Assembly (NCBI GenBank): GCA_947040475.1
Contig: CAMRBT010000024.1
Span: 1 to 13,491, forward strand
DNA length: 13,491 nt
Source: an uncultured Brevinema sp.
GTDB taxonomy: Bacteria; Spirochaetota; Brevinematia; Brevinematales; Brevinemataceae
Direction of reading: 5' to 3'
Under the pieces are notes generated by a model. That model was given only the letters and a program-made list of their open reading frames with translations. It searched no databases and was not told where the DNA came from. Positions 1 to 6,859 of the stretch are shown piece by piece; the first letter of the stretch is position 1, and each line of letters starts with the position of its first letter. A program made the position numbers and the translations under genes.

Positions 1-108
1 AGAAAAGATAAAAAAAGAAGTAATAGTATCCATTTTTGGACTGTTGCGGATAATTTATCTGTAGGAATGGCTTTGAATGCTGTTCAGATAGCTGAAGAAT
101 TACTATAA
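1..108 (+). CDS. asd: Aspartate-semialdehyde dehydrogenase, C-terminal end (partial)
   Basis: Only the last 35 codons are present, in frame 1 and ending at TAA 106-108. The readable tail is FWTVADNLSVGMALNAVQIAEELL. The pattern W-V-x-DN-(L/I)-x-x-G-x-ALNAVQIAE-L closely matches the C-terminus of bacterial aspartate-semialdehyde dehydrogenase, which reduces aspartyl phosphate to the semialdehyde for lysine/diaminopimelate, threonine and methionine synthesis in the cytoplasm. The usual residue after the G is A (GAALNAVQIAE); here it is M. The catalytic Cys and His lie upstream of the window, so activity cannot be judged. N-acetyl-gamma-glutamyl-phosphate reductase was considered, but its tail usually reads GAAGQAVQ, which fits less well. 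A terminator follows 13 nt after the stop. Confidence 0.72.
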   Translation, partial: RKDKKRSNSIHFWTVADNLSVGMALNAVQIAEELL

Positions 109-121
109 AAATTAGCACAAT

Positions 122-152
122 AAAAAAGCCCTCATTATTGGGGGCTTTTTTT
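122..152. terminator. Bidirectional rho-independent terminator between convergent asd and ankyrin genes
   Basis: Stem GCCCTC (128-133) pairs with GGGGGC (140-145), one pair being G-U, around a six-base loop ATTATT. It is flanked by six A on the left (122-127) and seven T on the right (146-152). The A/T flanks give a U-tract in either direction, so it can end asd on the plus strand and the ankyrin gene (stop at 164) on the minus strand. Confidence 0.85.
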
Positions 153-163
153 GATTTGTATTT

Positions 164-1120
164 TTAAAGATATTTTTTAGTAATGGTTCTTATCTCTTCT
201 GGAGAAAGATCCGTGGTCATCTTTAATTGGATGAATAATTCAATAAGCTCTATATTTCCAGAGATATAGCCATACACCAAAGCGTTTTTACCAGCTATGT
301 CAACTGCCTTAATATTAATTTTAGGATAAGAAAGTAATAAATTTACAATATCTATATCTCCTGTTTGTGCTGCAAGCATTAAGGGAGTAATACCTCTGCC
401 TGAAGAGTTATTAATATCAGCCCCTCTATCAAGAAGTAATTCTATGGTGTCATATTTTTTAATTTGAATGGCAACCATTAATGCTGTATTTCCAGTGATT
501 TCTCCTGTTGTTCTTGCATCGATATCTGACCCATAATCAAGGAGATAATCAACAGTTTCTATGGGCCCTTGTTGCGCAGCAAGCATGAGAGGGCTGATAT
601 TACTAACGGTTAATTTATCTAAACTTAAATTAGGATCTGCTCTATAGCTAAGTAATAATTGAGTAACGAGGAATCGTCTATTAGCAACAGAACACATAAG
701 AGCTGTCATTCCATTTGTTAAGTCTGGAAGTTTTCTGATATCGGGATTTACTCCCTTATTGAGATATTCTGTAACAGAATCTATATCACCAATTCTAATA
801 AAATGAAAAAACTCTTCTATTATTTGATAATTTGTACTAAAATCTTGTATAGATGTAGTAGGAGTTTTGTAAGTGACGGGATTCTTTGTTTTAACTATAG
901 GGAGAGCTTCTGTGTTTGTATCTTTAATTTTTTCTCCAGAAAAAGGTGCTATACCAACACTTACGCTGACAGTTTGAGGGGGCTCTAAGGGAAAATATTT
1001 ATTCGTTGATAAGGGCATATTATTTTGATAAAGAGTGGGAGTCATACTTGTAGTTTCAGGTATTTGTGCTTGGGCAAAGAGTGGTGTGGCGAGTAATAGA
1101 ATATTTAAAAAAATGAGCAT
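164..1120 (-). CDS. Exported ankyrin-repeat protein
   Basis: The 318-residue protein starts at ATG 1120 with GGAGG five bases upstream. Residues 1-19 look like a Sec signal peptide (hydrophobic NILLLATPLFA, possible cleavage near AQA-Q). Residues 20-95 are Pro/Thr-rich and probably disordered. From about 103 to 300 there are six ankyrin-like repeats. The clearest are GMTALMCSVANRRFLVTQLL (137-156), then ISPLMLAAQQGPIETVDYLL (175-194), GNTALMVAIQIKKYDTIELL (210-229) and GITPLMLAAQTGDIDIVNLL (243-262); the first and last are degenerate. Such repeats usually mediate protein binding, here presumably in the periplasm or at the surface. It lies 29 bp downstream of the FN3-like gene on the same strand, so co-transcription is likely. 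The binding partner cannot be read from the sequence. Confidence 0.85.
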   Translation of the reverse strand: MLIFLNILLLATPLFAQAQIPETTSMTPTLYQNNMPLSTNKYFPLEPPQTVSVSVGIAPFSGEKIKDTNTEALPIVKTKNPVTYKTPTTSIQDFSTNYQIIEEFFHFIRIGDIDSVTEYLNKGVNPDIRKLPDLTNGMTALMCSVANRRFLVTQLLLSYRADPNLSLDKLTVSNISPLMLAAQQGPIETVDYLLDYGSDIDARTTGEITGNTALMVAIQIKKYDTIELLLDRGADINNSSGRGITPLMLAAQTGDIDIVNLLLSYPKINIKAVDIAGKNALVYGYISGNIELIELFIQLKMTTDLSPEEIRTITKKYL

Positions 1121-1149
1121 AAGAGCCTCCGATTAATTTTTAGTATTTT

Positions 1150-1572
1150 TCAGTTATTTAGCGTTTGAAAAGATAATTTTTTTATTTTTTTTGGAAAAAT
1201 ACCGATATAGGATACAGCGATCGTATATAAAAAATATGAGGTATTCGGTGTTAAATTATCTATTTTATTAGTATAGCTCGTATTATTACCAATAGTTATA
1301 TTTCCACCAAAAGCAAATGCCTCGTTTATGGTGTTGGTATTAGTGAGATCTTCAGGTATTACAGGAAGATCATTAGTATAGATTCTCCAATAAATAGCAG
1401 CAGGTTCTGTTACGGCAAAACTAATCTGTGCATTGCTGGAATTAATCATGATAATTTCTGGACTATTACCTAGCCATTCAGTATTTTTATAATTGATACT
1501 TTCATGGTTTTTTATAAGATAAGAAATTAAAAGATAAGCAAAAAAAGTATAAAGAGTAAATTTTAATTTCAT
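1150..1572 (-). CDS. Small fibronectin-III-like protein with N-terminal membrane or signal segment
   Basis: The 140-residue protein starts at ATG 1572, with GGAG five bases upstream. Residues 5-20 (FTLYTFFAYLLISYLI) form one hydrophobic helix, either an uncleaved anchor or a signal peptide; no lipobox Cys is present. Residues 37-137 look like a single FN3-type beta-sandwich: a first strand PEIIMINSSNAQISF, a Trp (W62) in AIYWRIYTND, and the typical late pattern NLTPNTSYFLYTIAV before a closing strand LSFQT. Asn and Thr are abundant. It precedes the ankyrin gene by 29 bp and is divergent from the TonB-like gene. The fold assignment rests on pattern only; the function is unknown. Confidence 0.72.
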   Translation of the reverse strand: MKLKFTLYTFFAYLLISYLIKNHESINYKNTEWLGNSPEIIMINSSNAQISFAVTEPAAIYWRIYTNDLPVIPEDLTNTNTINEAFAFGGNITIGNNTSYTNKIDNLTPNTSYFLYTIAVSYIGIFPKKIKKLSFQTLNN

Positions 1573-1583
1573 AAAAACTCCGA

Positions 1584-1619
1584 ATTAATAAATATATTAT
1601 AAGCAATATATTTATTAAT
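1584..1619. repeat. Perfect 15-bp inverted repeat in a divergent intergenic region
   Basis: ATTAATAAATATATT (1584-1598) is matched exactly by its reverse complement at 1605-1619, across the six-base spacer ATAAGC. The arms contain only A and T. The repeat fills most of the 70-bp gap between the FN3-like gene (minus strand, start 1572) and the TonB-like gene (plus strand, start 1643). It could be an operator for a dimeric regulator or a cruciform/hairpin in either leader. It has no U-tract typical of a terminator, and no convincing promoter boxes could be fixed around it. Confidence 0.7.
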
Positions 1620-1642
1620 ATCAAGTAAAATAAGGAAGTAGC

Positions 1643-2515
1643 TTGACTAAAAAACGTACTTCGATTTTTTCTAATATTAATTCTAAAAAACATGTAAAAT
1701 TATTAGTTATTTTTATATGGATGTCTTTCACTCTTCATTTGTATGCTTTGTGGGGCTTGAGTGTGGCTTCTGATATAGCGATGAAAAACAATCCTCCTGC
1801 ACAAAATCAACAAAAAATTCACAATATTATTTTAGAAACAAAAACAGAATCTCCTTTAGAACCTAAAGAGGCTGTAATTTCTGATAAAAACAATATTAGC
1901 AAAGCCCCTGTTCAAGATAAAACTAAGCCAGAAGAATATAATGTTGCTAATTTTAATCCAGCTCTCGCTCAAGGAGTGGGGGGAGATTCTTCTTATATTC
2001 CTCAGGAAGAAGTAAAAGCAGAAGAAGAAACTAAAAAGGAATCTACAAAAGATACAGATGTAGGGATAGAAATTCAAAAAGATGCTCAAAAAGTAAAACA
2101 AAAAGCAGCAGCAGGTGGTGGAGAAACAGCTCCTACCCTTTATGATATCAAAAAGAAACCTGTTATCAATCTTTATAGTACAGGGACAGCAAGCTTAGCA
2201 ACAAAATCCAAAGACTATGCTCAGTATTTTTTAAGAATGCAAAAAAAAATAGAGAAATATCATAAAGAGTTTTTCCCTGTTTATCAATATTATCAAGGTT
2301 TATTAAAAGATGGAGAAGTAGTAGTCGAGTATACTCTAGATCAATCTGGTGATATTTTAAAAGCACAAGTCGTTTCGTCTTATGGCTCGGATATCGTTGA
2401 TAATGCTAGTTTGAATTCTATTGTCTATGCGAAAAATTTTGGAAAACTTCCTAAAGATTTACAAGAAGAAAAAGAGATTACGATTCGCTTTCATTTTATT
2501 TATCTATCAAGATAG
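1643..2515 (+). CDS. TonB-like energy-transducer / TonB C-terminal domain protein
   Basis: The 290-residue protein starts at TTG 1643, chosen because AAGGAAG lies four bases upstream and because this start puts a basic tail before the membrane segment. Residues 19-42 form one inner-membrane helix. Residues about 50-185 are a Pro/Lys/Glu/Gln-rich linker of the periplasm-spanning kind. Residues 192-288 match a TonB C-terminal domain: G224-EVVVEYTLDQSGDI, then VSSYGSDIVDNASLNSIVYA and FGKLP near 266-270, ending in the strand ITIRFHFIY. TonB proteins couple the ExbB-ExbD motor to outer-membrane transport; neither exbB nor exbD is in the window, so it may instead be one of the many TonB-domain proteins of other function. 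It converges on the lipoprotein gene with only 14 bp between stops. Confidence 0.75.
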   Translation: MTKKRTSIFSNINSKKHVKLLVIFIWMSFTLHLYALWGLSVASDIAMKNNPPAQNQQKIHNIILETKTESPLEPKEAVISDKNNISKAPVQDKTKPEEYNVANFNPALAQGVGGDSSYIPQEEVKAEEETKKESTKDTDVGIEIQKDAQKVKQKAAAGGGETAPTLYDIKKKPVINLYSTGTASLATKSKDYAQYFLRMQKKIEKYHKEFFPVYQYYQGLLKDGEVVVEYTLDQSGDILKAQVVSSYGSDIVDNASLNSIVYAKNFGKLPKDLQEEKEITIRFHFIYLSR

Positions 2516-2529
2516 TCTATTAATAAAAA

Positions 2530-3060
2530 TTATTTTTTCGTTCCAATATTTGTGCCAAGAAAATAAAGATTAGTACCATTGACTTGAATTTTCTCTCTCC
2601 AAGCATAATTTTTATCAGGCTCTTCTATTAATGTTAAAATAAGATTGTGCATGGTAGCAAGTTCAGAACTTGAAATCTCTAAACTCTGATAATTCCCCAT
2701 TCCATCCCATATTCCATTGGTGAAAATTATTTTTTTTATTCCATTAGTGAGAATGGTGTTCGTGTATATAATATTAAAAATAAAAAGATAGTCTGTTAAT
2801 AATGATGTTTCTATAGCATAACCATCACTGAATTTTATATTATAGATACCAAGATCAAGTACGGCATCCTTATTAGCATCGTAAGTTCCTGAAAAATTTG
2901 TTTTAAATTTTGCTTGAGTAAAACTCATATCAGGATCAATAGGTATAGGTTTGTTAGTAGATGGGAAGGGAGAATCTGGGGTTAAGGCACAAGAAATTAT
3001 AATAGAAGAAGTTGAAATAAGCAAAAATATTTTGATGTAGGGATTTAATTTTTTTTTCAT
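2530..3060 (-). CDS. Hypothetical lipoprotein
   Basis: The 176-residue protein starts at ATG 3060, preceded by GAGGAA at a normal distance. It opens with a basic tail (MKKK), a hydrophobic core (IFLLISTSSIIIS) and Cys24 in SIIISC, a plausible lipobox, so lipidation and membrane anchoring are expected. After a Pro/Ser-rich tether (25-45) the mature part looks beta-rich, with several Thr-Asn turns (YTNTILTNG, IFTNG). No family is recognised. It is not part of the rpmF cluster, being transcribed away from it. Its 3' end faces the TonB-like gene with no clear terminator in the 14-bp gap. Confidence 0.75.
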   Translation of the reverse strand: MKKKLNPYIKIFLLISTSSIIISCALTPDSPFPSTNKPIPIDPDMSFTQAKFKTNFSGTYDANKDAVLDLGIYNIKFSDGYAIETSLLTDYLFIFNIIYTNTILTNGIKKIIFTNGIWDGMGNYQSLEISSSELATMHNLILTLIEEPDKNYAWREKIQVNGTNLYFLGTNIGTKK

Positions 3061-3137
3061 AAGTATTCCTCATCATTTATAAAAAAATGATATTTTGTAT
3101 ATAGTTGTACCTATTATTTTAATAGTCAATACAAATA

Positions 3138-3166
3138 AAAATACATATATAGAAAATTTTTGTCAA
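3138..3166 (-). promoter_or_regulatory. Candidate promoter of the lipoprotein gene
   Basis: On the minus strand a perfect -35 TTGACA (plus coordinates 3161-3166) is followed after 17 nt by TATTTT (3138-3143), a 4/6 match to the -10. This would give a leader of about 70 nt. Close to the ribosome site the leader contains a seven-base inverted repeat (ATCATTT 3072-3078 and AAATGAT 3085-3091). The remaining 3061-3137 holds no gene. The -10 is weak, so the call is tentative. Confidence 0.4.
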
Positions 3167-3193
3167 ACAAATTAAAATATTATCTTTTGTTGA

Positions 3194-3223
3194 TTGACAA
3201 AAGAGTAGTTTTCGTGTTATAAT
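3194..3223 (+). promoter_or_regulatory. Strong sigma-70-type promoter of the rpmF-plsX-fab cluster
   Basis: TTGACA at 3194-3199 and TATAAT at 3218-3223 are both perfect consensus hexamers, separated by 18 nt. TG at 3215-3216 adds an extended -10 element. Transcription should start near 3230, giving a leader of about 47 nt before rpmF. The -35 box overlaps a hyphenated palindrome, CTTTTGT (3184-3190) and ACAAAAG (3197-3203), a possible operator. The strength fits a ribosomal protein gene. Confidence 0.85.
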
Positions 3224-3276
3224 AACAGACGTAAAGCTCTATGTTTTTGAGTTTTTATTTTTTAAGGAGTTAACTA

Positions 3277-3468
3277 ATGGGTGTACCAAAGAAAAAGACA
3301 TCAAAATGTCGTTCACGTATCCGCCGTGCTAATAGTTATTATAAAATGGACGCTATAAATATGTCTACTTGTGAAGCTTGTGGAGCTCAAAAGTTACCAC
3401 ACAGAGTATGTTTATCATGTGGAACATATAAAGGTAGAAAAGTTTTTGCTGGAGTTGAAGAAGCTTAG
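3277..3468 (+). CDS. rpmF: 50S ribosomal protein L32 (zinc-binding form)
   Basis: The protein has 63 residues, a normal length for L32, a component of the large ribosomal subunit. The N-terminus MGVPKKKTSKCRSRIRRA is the characteristic basic L32 start. A four-Cys zinc site is intact: C32-x2-C35 and C45-x2-C48. The segment LPHRVCLSCGTYKGRKV is also typical. ATG 3277 has AAGGAG (3264-3269) seven bases upstream. It is the first gene after the promoter at 3194-3223 and precedes plsX, the common bacterial rpmF-plsX order. The DUF177 gene often found just before rpmF is absent; an unrelated lipoprotein gene faces away there. Confidence 0.97.
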   Translation: MGVPKKKTSKCRSRIRRANSYYKMDAINMSTCEACGAQKLPHRVCLSCGTYKGRKVFAGVEEA

Positions 3469-3525
3469 GTTTCTCATCTTTAACGATTCTTTTTTGTGGA
3501 TCAATATTGTTCATATATAATTATA

Positions 3526-3559
3526 GGCGGAGAGTTTTTGTTATAACTCTTCGCCTTTT
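3526..3559 (+). terminator. Hairpin between rpmF and plsX, terminator or attenuator
   Basis: GGCGGAGAGTT (3526-3536) pairs with AACTCTTCGCC (3545-3555), eleven pairs with one G-U, around an eight-base loop, followed by TTTTC. The U-run is short, so partial read-through is likely, letting rpmF be expressed more than the fab genes. A TATAAT at 3516-3521, with a weak TTGTGG 16 nt upstream, could alternatively start transcription at the base of the hairpin, making it a 5' stem-loop on a plsX transcript. Confidence 0.6.
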
Positions 3560-3590
3560 CTGTAAATTTAATTATTTAAAGTGAGGTTTT

Positions 3591-4622
3591 ATGCGTATAG
3601 GTGTTGATATAGCTAGTGGTGAAAGAAATCCTAGATTGTTAGTCAAAGGCAGTGTAGAAGGTGCTTTGCTACATCCTCATGCTAAAATAGTCATGATAGG
3701 TGATCAAAAACAATTACAAATAATTTTAGAAGAAGTTTGCGAAAAACATAAACTCATAATGCCTGATAATATTTCTATTATGCACGCAGATAATATTATC
3801 ACCATGCACGATGAGCCTTTATCAGCCATCAAAATGAAACCTCACTCCAGCATTGTTGTTGGATTGGAAGCCCACAAAAGAGGCGAGCTTGATGCTTTTT
3901 TCTCTCCTGGTAATACAGGAGCTCTTGTTGTTGGTGCATCTTTAATTTTACGCCGATTAAAAGGAATTAAAAAACCAGCGTTGGCTACTTTTGTTTTAAA
4001 AGGAATGCATGGTACTCCACCAATGATCTTAGATGTTGGTGCAAGTTCAGAAACAACAGTGGAAGATCTTGTGAAATTTGGTCTAATGGGTCAAATTTAT
4101 TACGAACGTATGGTTAATGTTCCAGCCCCTAAAGTTGGATTGTTGAATGTTGGTGAAGAAGAATTTAAAGGTTCTAAATTAGCGAGAGCTACTCACCAAG
4201 CAATGAAACATAGTGATTTTTTAAATTTTATAGGTAATATAGAAGGAAAAGAAATCTTCAAAGGCAAAGCTGATGTGATTGTTTGTGATGGTTTTGTGGG
4301 TAATATTGTTCTTAAAACAATGGAAGGCACAGCATCAAGCTTTTCTCAAATGTTAAAATACGCTTTTAAATCTAGTTTATTTAGCCTTTTTGGTGCTTTA
4401 TTAGCAAAACCTGCTTTCCAAAAAGTAAAAGATGCTCTTGATCCTGAATATTTTGGGGGAGCTCCATTATTGGGTGTGCAAGGCGTTGTTATGATAGGTC
4501 ATGGATCTTCTGGAGAATTAGCTTTTAAAAATGCTATTGATGCTTGTGTGAGAACAATAGAAAACAAAGTTATAGAAGAATTAAATATTAAAATCGAAGA
4601 ACATTTAATTAATATAGAATAG
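3591..4622 (+). CDS. plsX: Phosphate acyltransferase PlsX
   Basis: The 343-residue protein has normal PlsX length. PlsX converts acyl-ACP and phosphate to acyl-phosphate, the donor used by PlsY for the first step of phospholipid synthesis; it acts at the inner face of the membrane. Family segments seen are SPGNTGALVVGASLILRRLK near 104-123, PPMILDVGASSETTVEDLV near 143-161, VGLLNVGEEEFKGSKLA near 182-198, and IVCDGFVGNIVLKTMEG near 230-246. The N-terminal signature, usually D-x-MGGD-x-AP, reads D6-IASGERN-P14, so the paired Gly and second Asp are changed; this is unusual. ATG 3591 has GTGAGG upstream. It follows rpmF and precedes fabH by 64 bp, the common order. Confidence 0.93.
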   Translation: MRIGVDIASGERNPRLLVKGSVEGALLHPHAKIVMIGDQKQLQIILEEVCEKHKLIMPDNISIMHADNIITMHDEPLSAIKMKPHSSIVVGLEAHKRGELDAFFSPGNTGALVVGASLILRRLKGIKKPALATFVLKGMHGTPPMILDVGASSETTVEDLVKFGLMGQIYYERMVNVPAPKVGLLNVGEEEFKGSKLARATHQAMKHSDFLNFIGNIEGKEIFKGKADVIVCDGFVGNIVLKTMEGTASSFSQMLKYAFKSSLFSLFGALLAKPAFQKVKDALDPEYFGGAPLLGVQGVVMIGHGSSGELAFKNAIDACVRTIENKVIEELNIKIEEHLINIE

Positions 4623-4686
4623 TTAGGTTAATCTTACTTATAAAGTAATAGTCAATATATTGTGATATAAAATAAGGGAGATTAAG

Positions 4687-5622
4687 TTGAAAATAGGTAT
4701 TTCACATATAGGAATATATGTTCCTGAAAAAATACTCACTAATGAAGATATTTCAAAAATGGTAGACACTAATGACGAGTGGATTTTTTCAAGAACAGGT
4801 ATTAAACAAAGACACATTGCACGAAAAGATGAAACGACTACTGATATGGCAATAGCTTCTGTAAAAGATCTTATAGATAAATCAAGTTTAGACATTCAAG
4901 ATGTTGATTTTATTATTTGTTCTACAGTAACTAATGATAGTCAGTTTCCATCAGTAGCAACCTTAGTGCAAAAAGAATTTAAAATTCCAAATATCCCTAC
5001 TTTTGATGTAGGTCCAGCTTGTGCAGGATTTGTTTATGTATTAGCAATTGCTGAATCATTTGTAAAATCAGGATTGGCAAAAAAAGTATTATGTATTTGT
5101 TCCGAAAAATTTAGCGATCTTGTTGATTGGTCAGATAGAAATACTTGTATTTTATTTGGAGATGCATCTGCTGCATTTATTGTCGAAGAAAACCCAGAAA
5201 CCTGTACTATTCTCAATACAATTATTGGTGGAGATGGGACTTATAACGAATCACTGCAAACAATAAAACAAGAAAATGGCGAACATTTTGTAAAAATGGA
5301 AGGCACCACTGTTTTCAAATCAGCTGTCCGTATCATGGATGATCAAGTAAGAAAAGTTTGTGAAAAATCAAATAAAAGCTTGGAAGATATTGATCTTCTA
5401 ATTCCTCACCAAGCGAATGCTAGAATTATGACTTCTGTTGCCGAGAGATTGGGAATAAAAGCTTATATGAATGTTCAAGATTATGGTAATACGAGCAGTG
5501 CTACTATTCCTTTGGCATTATCCGACGCTATAAAAGAAGGAGTAATTACTAAAGGTGATTTAGTGGTGTCACCAGCTTTAGGTGGCGGATTCACATGGGG
5601 TGCTACCTTACTACAATTTTAA
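4687..5622 (+). CDS. fabH: 3-oxoacyl-ACP synthase III (FabH)
   Basis: The 311-residue protein is of usual FabH length. FabH condenses an acyl-CoA primer with malonyl-ACP and so starts type II fatty-acid synthesis. The Cys-His-Asn triad is intact: C112 in VGPACAGFVY, H241 in LIPHQAN, N268 in DYGNTSSAT. The conserved early stretch DTNDEWIFSRTGIKQRHIA and the terminal GGGFTWGA are present. The start is TTG 4687, supported by AAGGGAG eight bases or fewer upstream and by the reading MKIGISHIGIYVPE, the family's standard beginning. The 64-bp gap after plsX contains a six-base inverted repeat (TTACTT 4634-4639, AAGTAA 4643-4648) and no clear promoter. Confidence 0.96.
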   Translation: MKIGISHIGIYVPEKILTNEDISKMVDTNDEWIFSRTGIKQRHIARKDETTTDMAIASVKDLIDKSSLDIQDVDFIICSTVTNDSQFPSVATLVQKEFKIPNIPTFDVGPACAGFVYVLAIAESFVKSGLAKKVLCICSEKFSDLVDWSDRNTCILFGDASAAFIVEENPETCTILNTIIGGDGTYNESLQTIKQENGEHFVKMEGTTVFKSAVRIMDDQVRKVCEKSNKSLEDIDLLIPHQANARIMTSVAERLGIKAYMNVQDYGNTSSATIPLALSDAIKEGVITKGDLVVSPALGGGFTWGATLLQF

Positions 5623-5647
5623 AAGATCTATTTAAAAAGGATATAGA

Positions 5648-6859
5648 ATGCGTCGAATACTATTAATCTCTACATTTTTTTCTAGCATCATGTTTTCACA
5701 AGTGGCATTAGAAAATGTTAATTTCCAAGCTTTTTTTGGTGAAAAATATGCGGGATTTCAAATCAATCCTGTGTTGACAGGTTTAAAAGGGAAAGTCCCC
5801 AATCAGGAGATAGACCTTAATCTTACCATGTTTTATCATAATAAATACACCTTAAAAGATGATCAGGTTTTAGGAATGATAGAAGGACGTTTGATTACAG
5901 AATTTCCTTTATCTTCTTTTGATATGTACAAAAAAATCAGAGAAGATAATAGTTTAATATTATCTAATTATGCAAAAAACCAAGAAGTGTATCAAAAAGC
6001 ATTGCTACAATATCAATTATTTCAAGAAGAAATGGCTGACAAGTATAGTAATTATGAGTATGAAATCACAGAATCTTACGAAACAACGGAAGACGAAGAC
6101 TATGCTGATTATGGAGATTACGAAGAGTATACTGATTATGAAGGCTATGGAGATTACGAAGATTACGAAGATTATAAAGCTACAGAAGACTATGAAGAGT
6201 ACGAAGATCTTAGCTCCTATAATTTTGAATTAAATAGTCATACGAATTTATCTTTTATAACACCAAGATTTCTGGCTCAATCATTACATTATCAAGACCC
6301 AAATTCTACGGATTTACCCAAATTTCCTAGTATAAAATATACCAATACAAATCCTGCAATAAAACATTTATCACCAAAAGAAATAGAATTTTTAATACGT
6401 TTTGAAAAAATAAAACAAAAATACAATGAAGCTGTAAAAGTTTATAATGATGCTTTAAAAAAAGATGCTGAAGCCTATAAAGATGATTTTGATCCAGCAG
6501 ATCCAGCAGAAAGATTTACTATTATATTAATGGGTGAACAACCTAATTCTGTTTGGATTAAAGAGTTTGGACTAGATGGTAAAAAAAGATATCAATCCTA
6601 TAACGAAAATGTGTGGTATTTAGGATATCAAATAGAATTAACAAAAAAAGATATTAGAGCATTACATAATGTGTTCAAAAACAATAAAAATGTAAAATAT
6701 ATTATTAAGGGATCTACAAGAACAGTAGATTTTGATTTAGCTCCTTATTTTAAAAATGCTGTTAATGAATTATTAGATTTATATGTTAGAGGTAAGTTTG
6801 CTGTTGATACCAGCACAGAATATCCTATGATGAGTAATTATGATAAATATCTTAAGTAA
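5648..6859 (+). CDS. Exported protein of unknown function with acidic tyrosine-repeat tract
   Basis: The 403-residue protein starts at ATG 5648 with AAGGA six bases upstream. Residues 1-18 look like a Sec signal peptide (RRILLISTFFSSIMFS); there is no lipobox Cys. Residues about 20-130 are beta-rich and then helical (YAKNQEVYQKALLQYQLFQEEMADKY region). Residues 144-191 are almost only Asp, Glu, Tyr and Gly, with Tyr at every third position from 152 to 176. A helical segment (242-280) leads into a C-terminal domain (about 288-383) that resembles the C-terminal half of the next protein. No family is recognised. It lies 25 bp after fabH and overlaps the next gene by 20 bp, so it is clearly in the fatty-acid operon. 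A role in the envelope is only an inference from export and context. Confidence 0.85.
   Translation: MRRILLISTFFSSIMFSQVALENVNFQAFFGEKYAGFQINPVLTGLKGKVPNQEIDLNLTMFYHNKYTLKDDQVLGMIEGRLITEFPLSSFDMYKKIREDNSLILSNYAKNQEVYQKALLQYQLFQEEMADKYSNYEYEITESYETTEDEDYADYGDYEEYTDYEGYGDYEDYEDYKATEDYEEYEDLSSYNFELNSHTNLSFITPRFLAQSLHYQDPNSTDLPKFPSIKYTNTNPAIKHLSPKEIEFLIRFEKIKQKYNEAVKVYNDALKKDAEAYKDDFDPADPAERFTIILMGEQPNSVWIKEFGLDGKKRYQSYNENVWYLGYQIELTKKDIRALHNVFKNNKNVKYIIKGSTRTVDFDLAPYFKNAVNELLDLYVRGKFAVDTSTEYPMMSNYDKYLK
6095..6175 (+). repeat. Nine 9-bp tandem repeats encoding (x-D/E/G-Y)n
   Basis: Nine consecutive nine-base units, approximately GRAGATTAY, encode residues 150-176 of the exported protein, giving Tyr at 152, 155, 158, 161, 164, 167, 170, 173 and 176. 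Several units are near identical (GAAGATTAC next to GAAGATTAT), as expected of recent tandem duplication. Because the unit is nine bases, gain or loss of units would keep the frame. Confidence 0.85.

Noticed and set aside
803..988. Plus-strand reading frame opposite the ankyrin gene
   Set aside because: It lies wholly inside a well-supported minus-strand gene, is Cys/Tyr/Phe-rich without a motif, and has no ribosome site.
2516..2529. Terminator between the convergent TonB-like and lipoprotein genes
   Set aside because: The 14-bp gap has only short A/T complementarity; nothing that forms a convincing stem with a U-tract.
5970..6233. Open reading frame in another frame of the exported protein, Lys/Met/Ile-rich, 87 codons
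   Set aside because: It is a by-product of the 9-bp repeats and AT-rich codons read out of frame; there is no ribosome site, and the frame containing the signal peptide and repeat-periodic Tyr is clearly the coding one.
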